From Flavobacterium ardleyense (GTDB taxonomy: Bacteria > Bacteroidota > Bacteroidia > Flavobacteriales > Flavobacteriaceae): a stretch of 64,000 bases of DNA. A program made the translations under genes and the position numbers. Position 1 is the stretch's first letter, and every line of letters begins with the position of its first letter. Under the pieces are notes generated by a model, which made no database searches, was not told the origin of the DNA, and was given only the letters and a program-made list of their open reading frames with translations. Positions 27,826-35,417 of this stretch are shown here, piece after piece. The stretch covers positions 1,426,001 to 1,490,000 of the forward strand of contig NZ_CP137891.1 of the NCBI RefSeq assembly GCF_033547075.1. The letters are read 5' to 3'.

Positions 27826-28722
27826 ATGCTTCTTGCGATTATCATTCCATATTACAAAATAGCATTTTTTGAAGCGACTTTACAATCGTTGGAAAATCAG
27901 ACTAATAAGCGCTTTAAAGTTTATATTGGAGACGATGCAAGTCCTGAAAATCCCAGCGATATTCTCAAGAAATATTCTGATAGTTTTACATTTAAGTATA
28001 AAAGATTCGCTGAAAACTTAGGGGGAATCTCATTAGTACAGCAGTGGGAAAGATGTATAGATTTGATTGATGATGAGGAGTGGTTAATGATTTTGGGAGA
28101 TGATGATGTTTTGAGTGAAAATATCGTTGAAGAAATTTATAATAATTTAGTTTATTTGGAATCAGAGAAAATAAACGTCGTACGATTTGCTTCGCTGAAA
28201 GTAAATGCTAGTGGCGATAAAATTTCGAAAGTATATTTAAATCCTAGGTTTGAAAAATCTACTGATTTTTTATTTAGAAAGACAAGAAGCTCACTAAGCG
28301 AATATGTTTTTAAAGCCGAAAAGGTAATTGCAATAAACTTTAAAGACTTTCCGCTTGGATGGTATTCGGATATTTTGGCAATGTTAGAGTTTTCGGAATT
28401 TGATACCGTTTTAAGTATAAACAATGCAGTAGTTTCAGTACGGATATCAGAGCAGAGTATTTCAGGAAGTAGCAATAATTTAGAATTTAAATCTCAAGCT
28501 GCTTTTCATTTTCATTATTACTTACTTAGAAAAAAGTCCCATTTTTTTTCAGGAGAACAGATTAGTCAATTATTTGATAGGATTTCTCAGTCGTATTTAA
28601 ACGATAAGAAAAATGTTAAGTATTTTTTTATGATATCTAGTTTGTATATTTATAAATTCAGATGGAGGCAGTACATTGGTTTTCTGAAACAAATTTATTT
28701 TAAATTATTAAAGAGGCAGTAG
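27826..28722 (+). CDS. Family 2 glycosyltransferase
   Basis: A 298-residue GT2-type protein: LLAIIIPYYKIAFFEATLQSL at the start, IGDDASPENP as the nucleotide-binding segment, and the acidic motif GDDD at 91-94 in ILGDDDVLSE. The second half is more divergent than in its neighbours. It is followed after one base by the next gene. Confidence 0.82.
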   Translation: MLLAIIIPYYKIAFFEATLQSLENQTNKRFKVYIGDDASPENPSDILKKYSDSFTFKYKRFAENLGGISLVQQWERCIDLIDDEEWLMILGDDDVLSENIVEEIYNNLVYLESEKINVVRFASLKVNASGDKISKVYLNPRFEKSTDFLFRKTRSSLSEYVFKAEKVIAINFKDFPLGWYSDILAMLEFSEFDTVLSINNAVVSVRISEQSISGSSNNLEFKSQAAFHFHYYLLRKKSHFFSGEQISQLFDRISQSYLNDKKNVKYFFMISSLYIYKFRWRQYIGFLKQIYFKLLKRQ

Positions 28723-28723
28723 A

Positions 28724-29734
28724 GTGAGAGTAGGTTTTAATCCAAATAAAGACAAAGAGATTGTAAAATCTGATTACTTTCATCAGATTATAATGCCTGT
28801 TTATATTCCTAACCAAGAAGGGTATTTTCAAGATTCTTTCAAGATTCTTACGATGAGTTTGGAGTCTCTGTTTAAAACTTGTCATTCAAAAACTTATCTT
28901 TCCATTGTTGATAATGGGAGCTGTAGTGAAGTATCTTCATATTTGAACACTCTTAAAATAGAAGGTAAAATTCATGAGTTAATTCAAACTTCTAATATTG
29001 GAAAACTTAATGCGATTTTCAAAGCTTTATCGGGGCATCAGTTTGCGTTGATAACCATTACCGATTCTGATGTTTTATTTAAGAACGGATGGCAAAGTGG
29101 TACTTATCAAGTCTTTGAAAATTTCCCGAAAGCGGGTGCGGTTTCACCTGTTCCCTCATCGAAAATGTATAAGTATTATACTGAGAATATTATTACCTCA
29201 AATTTTTTCTCGGATAAGCTAAAATTTACTGACGTTGTTAGTCCTGAGGGCATGAAAGCATTTGCTAGCAGCATTGGAAATCGAGAGTTTTATAACAATG
29301 TACACTTATCAAAATATCTTACTATTGAATCGTCAAAAATCAAGGCAGTTGTTGGTGCGGGTCATTTTGTATGCACCTATCGAGCTGAGGTTTTTGTAGA
29401 TCGCAATATGAATTTTTCTATATACAGCTTGGGTGGTGATAGTGAAGGTAGATTTTTAGATAAATCTGTGTTGCAGAAAGATCTCTGGAGATTATCTACC
29501 ACGGACAATTATGCATTTCATATGGGAAATGTCTTTGAAGATTGGATGACAAGAACATTTAAAGAAATTTCATTAGAATCGCTGCATTTTGATGCTTTGG
29601 GTCTACTAAAAATTAAAAATCGTAAATTCACACCACTAACGAAAATCTTTGCAAAGTTATTCGCAAATAAAATATTTCGAAACATTTTCTTGAAGTATAA
29701 GGGTTTGACCGCGGAGCAAGCTACTATCTATTAA
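28724..29734 (+). CDS. Glycosyltransferase, GT2-like
   Basis: A 336-residue protein with a GT-A core but an N-terminal extension. The core has QIIMPVYIPNQEGYFQDS, the VDNGS segment and an acidic DSD motif at residues 114-116 (ITDSDVLF). A GAGHFVCTYRAEVF segment around 215-230 fits the acceptor-side region. It begins with GTG one base after the previous stop, with no better start. Overall similarity to ordinary GT2 enzymes is modest, so its activity is inferred from fold motifs and context. Confidence 0.7.
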   Translation: MRVGFNPNKDKEIVKSDYFHQIIMPVYIPNQEGYFQDSFKILTMSLESLFKTCHSKTYLSIVDNGSCSEVSSYLNTLKIEGKIHELIQTSNIGKLNAIFKALSGHQFALITITDSDVLFKNGWQSGTYQVFENFPKAGAVSPVPSSKMYKYYTENIITSNFFSDKLKFTDVVSPEGMKAFASSIGNREFYNNVHLSKYLTIESSKIKAVVGAGHFVCTYRAEVFVDRNMNFSIYSLGGDSEGRFLDKSVLQKDLWRLSTTDNYAFHMGNVFEDWMTRTFKEISLESLHFDALGLLKIKNRKFTPLTKIFAKLFANKIFRNIFLKYKGLTAEQATIY

Positions 29735-29737
29735 GCT

Positions 29738-30379
29738 ATGAAAAAGTTTTTATATCACTATTATCTAAAAATAAAACGGCAAAATTATATTAACAGACAA
29801 AAAAAATCTGGCACTTCTATAGCAACTAATACAAGTGGTTATATGAATGTAATTTTTGAAGGTGAAAATGCCGTTCCTGAAGGATGTACGTTTTCGGGAA
29901 AAATTTTTCTTGGTCATCGAACCACTTTGGGGAAAAATAATTTACTTTCTGGAAACATTCATATCGGAAAATATTGTCAGCTTGGAATGAATGTGGCATT
30001 ACATGGCACAAATCATCCAATATCTTTTTTAAGTACTTATATTAATTCAAGACTTTTCGATGGACTATCAGAACTGAAAAGCGAAAAACATATAAGTATA
30101 GGGAATGACGTGTGGATTGGTCATGCAGCTATAATTCTTGGTGGAATTAACATTGGCAATGGTTCTATAATTGCCGCCGGCAGTGTTGTAACGAAAGATG
30201 TTGAGCCATATTCTATTGTCGCAGGTAATCCAGCTAAAATTATTAGAAAGCGCTTTTCTGAAAATATAATTAGCGAGATTGAACAGCTAAAATGGTGGGA
30301 TAAAAGCGATGAAGAGTTAATAAAAATCAAACCTTTATTTTTTAAGGACTTCTCAAAAATAAAAAGCATTTATGAATAA
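29738..30379 (+). CDS. Left-handed beta-helix acyltransferase
   Basis: A 213-residue hexapeptide-repeat acyltransferase of the CatB/WbbJ/NodL group. Repeats occupy about residues 55-190, with the His-containing loop at VALHGTNHPIS, then ISIGNDVWIGHAAIILGGI and the closing VVTKDVEPYSIVAGNPAKIIRKRF, a hallmark of these enzymes. It would O-acetylate a sugar of the glycan. It overlaps the neuA start by 8 bases, so acetylation of the sialic acid branch is an attractive but unproven possibility. Confidence 0.85.
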   Translation: MKKFLYHYYLKIKRQNYINRQKKSGTSIATNTSGYMNVIFEGENAVPEGCTFSGKIFLGHRTTLGKNNLLSGNIHIGKYCQLGMNVALHGTNHPISFLSTYINSRLFDGLSELKSEKHISIGNDVWIGHAAIILGGINIGNGSIIAAGSVVTKDVEPYSIVAGNPAKIIRKRFSENIISEIEQLKWWDKSDEELIKIKPLFFKDFSKIKSIYE

Positions 30380-31034
30380 AACAATCGCCATCATTCCAGC
30401 AAGAGGAAACTCAAAACGGCTACCGGGGAAAAATCTTCTCCCACTTGGCGGCATTCCCCTAATCGCACACAGTATTCTTTATGCGCAAGCAAATTCCGAA
30501 ACAATCGATGCCGTTTATGTCTCTACAGATTGTGAACAGATAAAAAACGTAGCTCTGGAATACGGGGCAAAGGTTATTGACCGCCCAGTGGCGTTATCGG
30601 GACATTTAGAGCCTACCGTTTCTGCATTAAAGCATGTGCTTGAAAACATCGAGATTGTAGATTCAGTTATTTTGCTGCAGCCTACAAATCCATTGCGACC
30701 TGTCAACTTACTAAAAGAAGCGTTTGAAAATTATACACATAGTAATGTGGATAGTTTGTTTACGGTAACTCGAAATCATCAGAAGTTTGGCAAAATAATG
30801 GAGGGTCGCTATATGCCCTTTAATTACAAATTAGGTCAGAGAAGTCAGGATTTAGATCCTCTCTATTTTGAAAATGGTTTGCTTTATATTAGCAAAGCTG
30901 ATTTAATTTTGAGAGATATAATTTTGAGTGAACTTGCAATACCATTTATTATTGACCATCCATTTGCTAAAGTCGATATTGACACGCAGGAGGATTTTGA
31001 TTTTGCTGAGTACGTTATTAGTAGGAGTCTTTAG
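30372..31034 (+). CDS. neuA: CMP-sialic acid (acylneuraminate) cytidylyltransferase
   Basis: A 220-residue cytidylyltransferase that activates a nine-carbon acidic sugar with CTP. The N-terminal signature IIPARGNSKRLPGKNLLPLG (about residues 6-25) is the CTP-binding loop of NeuA-type enzymes. LLQPTNPLRP (about 99-108) and the acidic FAKVDIDTQEDFDFAE (about 199-214) are also standard. It lacks the extra C-terminal domain of some NeuA proteins. neuB and neuC lie downstream at 31443 and 34289. Closely related enzymes use legionaminic or Kdo-like acids; the sialic branch is favoured by NeuB and NeuC. Confidence 0.85.
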   Translation: MNKTIAIIPARGNSKRLPGKNLLPLGGIPLIAHSILYAQANSETIDAVYVSTDCEQIKNVALEYGAKVIDRPVALSGHLEPTVSALKHVLENIEIVDSVILLQPTNPLRPVNLLKEAFENYTHSNVDSLFTVTRNHQKFGKIMEGRYMPFNYKLGQRSQDLDPLYFENGLLYISKADLILRDIILSELAIPFIIDHPFAKVDIDTQEDFDFAEYVISRSL

Positions 31035-31085
31035 CTTTCAGCTCTCAGCTCTCAGCTTTTAACTTTTAGTCTTTAGTTTTCAATC
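31030..31085. repeat. CAGCTCT/TTTAGT repeats after neuA
   Basis: Units TTTAGCTTTCAGCTCTCAGC, CTCAGCTTTTAAC, TTTTAGTC and TTTAGTTTTC directly follow the neuA stop. This is the last array of the AGCT family along the locus. Confidence 0.6.
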
Positions 31086-31442
31086 TTTTGCCCAAGATTC
31101 TTATACCTTGATTAATATAGTATATAAAAAATTTTAATTTAAGTTGACATATATTATTTTCTAAGCAGAATATTATGGAATTTTATTAACTGTAAATTTT
31201 AATATAGAACTTCAGTTAGTTGAACATGATTCTGAAGTAATGAGAAAGAGCGAAAAAACAGGCCTTAATTAGTGCCGATTTTATGCCTATTTAAACCTTA
31301 TCCTAATGTAGAAATGCAATGAACTCTATATATGGACTTGATTCAAAATAAATTAGCAGCTAAGAATTGGCACTTCGACTGCAGCCGCAGTGGCATCCCA
31401 CTAAATTTTAAAAAGTAGTAACATTGTACTAAATACCATTTA
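31086..31442. other. Gap between neuA and neuB without a visible gene
   Basis: A/T-rich sequence with stops in all frames. A weak hairpin may form at GACTGCAGCCGCAGTGGC near 31378. No TAnnTTTG box is found close to the neuB start. The gap is surprising for two genes of one pathway. Confidence 0.4.
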
Positions 31443-32483
31443 ATGAAACCATATATAGAGATTGCAGGTAGAAAAATTGGCGCAGATTACCCGCCATTGG
31501 TGATTGCCGAGTTAGGAATCAATCACGAAGGATCTTTAGAAGTTGCTAAGGAAATGGTAGATGCTGCTTCTCGGGCGGGCGTAGAAATGATTAAGCATCA
31601 GACTCATATTGTAGAAGACGAAATGAGCGGTGCAGCAAAGAAAGTTATTCCCGGAAATGCGGCCGTCTCTATTTATGAAATTATGCAGCGCTGCGCATTG
31701 AGTGAAGAAGAGGAGCTGGAACTGAAAAATTATGTGGAAAGCAAAGGGATGATTTTTATTTCGACTCCCTTTTCGAGAGCGGCTGCACAAAGACTGGAGA
31801 AATTTGATGTTGCAGCTTACAAAATAGGCTCGGGCGAATGCAGCAATTATCCCTTGCTAGAGCATATTGCTGCATTTGGAAAACCGGTAATTTTGAGTAC
31901 CGGAATGAATGATCTTGAAAGTATTGCCAAAGCAGTAGCGATATTTGACGCAAAAAAAGTTCAAGTTGCACTTTTGCACACTACGAATTTATATCCAACA
32001 CCAATCCATTTGGTGCGCCTAGGTGCAATGACCCAAATGAGTGAAGCATTTCCAGATAAAGTATTCGGGCTCAGCGATCATACCTTAAATAACAATGCCT
32101 GTCTGGCAGCAGTTGCGCTGGGTGCTGCTATTTTGGAAAGACATTTTACCGATGTTATGGAACGTTCTGGACCCGATATAGTATGCAGCATGGACGAGAA
32201 AACTTGCCAAGAACTAATTAAAAATTCAAATGAAATTTGGCAAATGCGAGGTGGCGTAAAAAAGGCGGCGGAAGAGGAGCAGGTTACTATAGATTTTGCC
32301 TTTGCTACGGTTTGCAGTATTGCTACCGTAAAAAAAGGGACAGCCTTAAGCAAAGAGAATATTTGGGTAAAGAGACCGGGCACAGGGGCGATTAAAGCTG
32401 AGCATTTTAATTCGATTTTAGGAAAGATCGCCACTAGAAATATAGAAAATGATCAGCAATTAGAATATAAAGATTTCGAATAA
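31443..32483 (+). CDS. neuB: N-acetylneuraminate synthase (NeuB family)
   Basis: A 346-residue synthase that condenses phosphoenolpyruvate with an N-acetylhexosamine (ManNAc for sialic acid). The TIM barrel carries [11 protein letters not shown] (about 21-31), [11 protein letters not shown] at 51-61, [12 protein letters not shown] and [13 protein letters not shown] (about 120-132). A C-terminal SAF/antifreeze-like domain (about 288-346) includes the [10 protein letters not shown] loop. The [12 protein letters not shown] and SGECxNYPL blocks are those I know from meningococcal SiaC and Campylobacter NeuB1, which make N-acetylneuraminate. The legionaminate and pseudaminate synthases differ there. 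A terminator follows. Confidence 0.9.
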   Translation: MKPYIEIAGRKIGADYPPLVIAELGINHEGSLEVAKEMVDAASRAGVEMIKHQTHIVEDEMSGAAKKVIPGNAAVSIYEIMQRCALSEEEELELKNYVESKGMIFISTPFSRAAAQRLEKFDVAAYKIGSGECSNYPLLEHIAAFGKPVILSTGMNDLESIAKAVAIFDAKKVQVALLHTTNLYPTPIHLVRLGAMTQMSEAFPDKVFGLSDHTLNNNACLAAVALGAAILERHFTDVMERSGPDIVCSMDEKTCQELIKNSNEIWQMRGGVKKAAEEEQVTIDFAFATVCSIATVKKGTALSKENIWVKRPGTGAIKAEHFNSILGKIATRNIENDQQLEYKDFE

Positions 32484-32499
32484 AACTATTGTTCACAAA

Positions 32500-32527
32500 A
32501 AAAGGCTCTCGAAATTGAGAGCCTTTT
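32500..32527. terminator. Bidirectional terminator between neuB and the convergent gene
   Basis: AAAAGGCTCTC and GAGAGCCTTTT form a perfect 11-bp stem with a GAAATT loop. It has A runs on the left and T on the right, placed between two converging genes (stops at 32483 and 32533). Confidence 0.85.
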
Positions 32528-32532
32528 AGTTT

Positions 32533-32982
32533 CTACATAGAAGCATTTCTATTTTTGTCAAGGAAACTTAGAATGGCAGCAGTTGCAAAAGCGCCCGCCA
32601 TATAGTATCCTACTGTGAGTGCTTTTGTTTTAAAGGATTTGGTAACGGGTTCGTCATTAAGTCCCATTTCTTTGGGCAAGGCGATGGCACCTAATCCCGC
32701 CAGTATTCCAGAAGATGCTGCACGCGTCCAAAGATCTTTGCGATTGCCTGCTATCAAACTAAAGTATGCCGCGTTGCTCATCAAATCGCCAGCAAGAGTT
32801 GCTTTATACAAAGTGTTTTTATTAGATATTTTTACTCCAAAAAATTCCGAAGTCTTCTGCAATGCTTCTTCACCAACTAGATCTATCCGAGGCATACCTT
32901 CGTCAACATTTTTTAGTGTTTCGTGCAGAGCGGTAAGAACTATGGCGCCACCTAAACCAGCAATTAAATTTAAAGTTTTCAT
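32533..32982 (-). CDS. Small membrane protein of unknown function
   Basis: A 149-residue protein with hydrophobic segments near residues 4-20 (LIAGLGGAIVLTALHETL), about 66-80, 90-103 and 122-140. The Gly/Ala-rich segments resemble DUF4235-type or small envelope proteins, but I do not recognise a named family. Strongly lysine-rich linkers and a short hydrophilic tail (DKNRNASM) suggest an inner-membrane protein. It is transcribed against neuB and seems unrelated to the glycan pathway; it may be an interruption of the neu genes. Confidence 0.7.
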   Translation of the reverse strand: MKTLNLIAGLGGAIVLTALHETLKNVDEGMPRIDLVGEEALQKTSEFFGVKISNKNTLYKATLAGDLMSNAAYFSLIAGNRKDLWTRAASSGILAGLGAIALPKEMGLNDEPVTKSFKTKALTVGYYMAGAFATAAILSFLDKNRNASM

Positions 32983-33214
32983 AGAGTTTGTTTTATAAAA
33001 TTAATCAAATTCTGATTTCTCAAAATTTGTTAGTAATAAAAGGACAGTAGAGTCAACAATTCAAAAAAAAACAGAGTCAATTTTTTCTTTGGTTTCGTTT
33101 TTACCGAGGTAGAAATTAATGACAAAAATTTGCTTGACTCTGAGTTATAAATATATGCATAGAGGTGGATATCTGACTTATATAATTTAGCGCAATATTT
33201 ATAATATTATTTAA

Positions 33215-33961
33215 ATGCGTTGTCTTCTAAGGAATTTAAAATTTATTTGGAAATTTTACGCTCAAAAATTATTATATAGTATCTTTCCTCAAAAAGATGA
33301 TATGGAGAATCTCTACGATTTAAGCAAAAAGTTTGAATATGAAAACGGCTTTTATGCTACAGCGAATGCATCGCGGTTTAGTAAATTTATGACACACCTA
33401 GAGTTTTTTAAAAGAACTTCAGAAGTTCGAGGAGAAATTGTAGAATTTGGAATCTTTAAAGGAAATTCTTTTTTTAGATGGATAAAGTTTCGGGATTTAT
33501 TGGAGCAGACATATAGTCGGAAAATTATTGGCTTCGATATTTTTGGAGATTTTCCTGAGGCACAATTGGAAGAAGATAAAGCTAAGAGAGATGCCTTTGT
33601 TAAAGAAACCAATGGTGGAGTAAGTATCAGTTTTGAAGAAATAAATACATTATTACAGCAGCAAGGCCTTGCGGAAAATGTTGACATTATAAAAGGAGAT
33701 ATTCTCATAACATTAGAAAATTATTTACTAGAAAACCCACATTTAAAGATATCTCTTCTTCATATAGACGTTGATTTATACGAGCCTTCAAAACATATTT
33801 TGGAGAAATTATTTGATAAGGTTACCAAAGGAGGAATTATAATTTTTGACGATTATGGTGCCTTTGCTGGAACAAATAAAGCAGTTGATGACTTTTTTAA
33901 AAATAAAGTTGAAGTAAAAAAATTACCTTATTCCCACGCTATTTCATACATTGTTAAATAG
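33215..33961 (+). CDS. SAM-dependent methyltransferase (TylF/MycF-like)
   Basis: A 248-residue class I methyltransferase of the TylF (macrocin O-methyltransferase) group. Motif I is VEFGIFKGNS (about 76-85). The metal-associated motif IDVDLYEPSKHIL lies at about 184-196, and GGIIIFDDYG at about 206-215, all typical of sugar O-methyltransferases that need a divalent metal. It probably methylates a sugar of the surface glycan. Because Wzt here has a glycan-end-binding domain, a chain-capping methylation is conceivable, but nothing in the sequence proves it. It lies alone between the two halves of the neu set. Confidence 0.8.
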   Translation: MRCLLRNLKFIWKFYAQKLLYSIFPQKDDMENLYDLSKKFEYENGFYATANASRFSKFMTHLEFFKRTSEVRGEIVEFGIFKGNSFFRWIKFRDLLEQTYSRKIIGFDIFGDFPEAQLEEDKAKRDAFVKETNGGVSISFEEINTLLQQQGLAENVDIIKGDILITLENYLLENPHLKISLLHIDVDLYEPSKHILEKLFDKVTKGGIIIFDDYGAFAGTNKAVDDFFKNKVEVKKLPYSHAISYIVK

Positions 33962-34044
33962 CTATTGAAGACAATATTGTTGTTTTATACTTCGGTAAAT
34001 TGATTAAATGTTGGTTTACAATAGTGCCTTAACTTGAAATAGTA

Positions 34045-34204
34045 TGTTGTTTGCCGATGACTTTGCGAGAAGGATGGGAGAGAAAATCCTTTGTTGTGGC
34101 GTTGCGGAGCAAAAGCCACAACAAAGATTGGGAACGGACAGCCTGACCAAGCCTCCGAAAATTTACTGCCTACTCAAAAACGTTGTGGCGCAGGGCTCGC
34201 CCTA
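34045..34204 (+). repeat. Structured intergenic element with central hairpin (copy A)
   Basis: Within the gap before neuC lies a GC-richer block. The 12-bp arms CTTTGTTGTGGC (34089-34100) and GCCACAACAAAG (34115-34126) pair perfectly. A 4-bp inner stem (TTGC/GCAA, 34102-34112) extends the hairpin. It is flanked by AAATCC on the left and GATTGGGAACGGACAGCCTG on the right, and ends near GGGCTCGCCC (34193-34202). The flanks recur, on the other strand, around a different hairpin at 60376-60517. It is not a terminator: no T run follows. Confidence 0.6.
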
Positions 34205-34263
34205 ATAAAAAAAATAGCTCTAGTTCATTCAAAGCTCCTTTATAAATAGCTCAGCATTTTTCT

Positions 34264-34271
34264 TATATTTG
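34264..34271 (+). promoter_or_regulatory. -7 box upstream of neuC
   Basis: TATATTTG fits TAnnTTTG exactly, 18 bases before the neuC ATG, giving a very short leader. No TTG occurs at the usual -33 spacing. Confidence 0.55.
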
Positions 34272-34288
34272 CTAAGCAACTAAAATTT

Positions 34289-35413
34289 ATGACAAAAAAA
34301 ATTCTCTTTATCAGCGGTACACGTGCCGACTTCGGGAAAATCAAATCATTGATTAAAATCGTTGAAGGCGATAGTCAGTTTGAAACTACGGTTTTTGTTA
34401 CGGGAATGCACCTGCAGGAAAAGTATGGTTACACCTTACTAGAATTTGAGAAGTGTGGAATTACCAATATCCATACTTTTGAGAATCATACTGACGAAAC
34501 TACGATGGATCTAACTTTGGCCAAAACCATTCAAGGACTTTCAGAATATGTTCAGAACAGTAAACCGGATTTGATCGTGATTCATGGCGATCGAGTAGAG
34601 GCGCTTGCTGGCGCTATTGTGGGTTCGCTAAATAATATTCTGGTGGCACATATAGAAGGTGGCGAAATTTCGGGCACAATTGACGAACTGATCCGCCATT
34701 CGACTTCCAAGATGAGTCATATTCATTTTACTTCCAACGACTTGGCCAAAAAACGCCTTATTCAGATGGGCGAAATTGAAGAATCAATCTTTACAATTGG
34801 TTCGCCAGATGTGGATATAATGTTTTCGGAGTCGCTGCCTAGTTTGGAGGTTGCAAAGGAATATTATGATATCCATTATGCAAAATACGCTATTGTAATG
34901 TTTCATCCAGTTACGACTGAGCATGACGAAATGCAGAAATATGCAGAAGATTTTGTCGAAGCTTTGCTATTGGACGATCAGAATTATGTAGTTATTTATC
35001 CAAATAATGATTTGGGAAGTTCGCTAATTTTTGAAGCATATGAGCAGCTTCGCGGAAGTTCACGCTTTAAAGTAATTCCATCTTTGAGGTTTGAATACTT
35101 TTTGACTTTACTAGAAAACGCCGATTTTATAGTAGGAAATAGTAGCGCCGGAATACGGGAAGCACCTTATTATGGAATTCCGATTATTAATGTTGGAAGC
35201 AGGCAGCAAAACAGGTCGCAGCATCCTAGTATTTTGAATGTAGGGTATAATAAGTTTGATATTTATGAAGCTTTGCAGGAGAAGAAAGTGAAAACTGCCA
35301 TAACTACAACCGACAATTTCGGTGATGGAAATTCGGCAGAAGCATTTTTAGAAGCCTTGCAGAGTGATGGACTTTGGGAAGTAAATCGTCAGAAACAATT
35401 TAGGGATATTTAA
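34289..35413 (+). CDS. neuC: UDP-N-acetylglucosamine 2-epimerase, hydrolysing (NeuC family)
   Basis: A 374-residue enzyme that would convert UDP-GlcNAc to ManNAc and UDP, feeding NeuB. It has the WecB/NeuC two-domain fold: FISGTRADFGKIKS (8-21), HGDRVE at 99-104, HIEGGEISGTIDE at 121-133, FHPVTTEHD (about 210) and GNSSAGIREAPYYG (about 296-309). The IEGGEISGTID block and SLRFEYFLTLL segment are those of hydrolysing NeuC/LegG enzymes, not of the non-hydrolysing WecB. If the substrate were UDP-diacetylbacillosamine instead, it would be LegG. It starts a run of closely spaced glycosyltransferase genes. Confidence 0.88.
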   Translation: MTKKILFISGTRADFGKIKSLIKIVEGDSQFETTVFVTGMHLQEKYGYTLLEFEKCGITNIHTFENHTDETTMDLTLAKTIQGLSEYVQNSKPDLIVIHGDRVEALAGAIVGSLNNILVAHIEGGEISGTIDELIRHSTSKMSHIHFTSNDLAKKRLIQMGEIEESIFTIGSPDVDIMFSESLPSLEVAKEYYDIHYAKYAIVMFHPVTTEHDEMQKYAEDFVEALLLDDQNYVVIYPNNDLGSSLIFEAYEQLRGSSRFKVIPSLRFEYFLTLLENADFIVGNSSAGIREAPYYGIPIINVGSRQQNRSQHPSILNVGYNKFDIYEALQEKKVKTAITTTDNFGDGNSAEAFLEALQSDGLWEVNRQKQFRDI

Positions 35414-35417
35414 AATT

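Noticed and set aside
34089..34126. Rho-independent terminator
   Set aside because: The stem is strong, but no T run follows, the loop is long and structured, and similar borders occur elsewhere around another hairpin.
30372..35413. Firm call of legionaminic acid synthesis
   Set aside because: The bacillosamine-type genes make it possible, but NeuB and NeuC motifs fit the N-acetylneuraminate enzymes better; kept only as an alternative.
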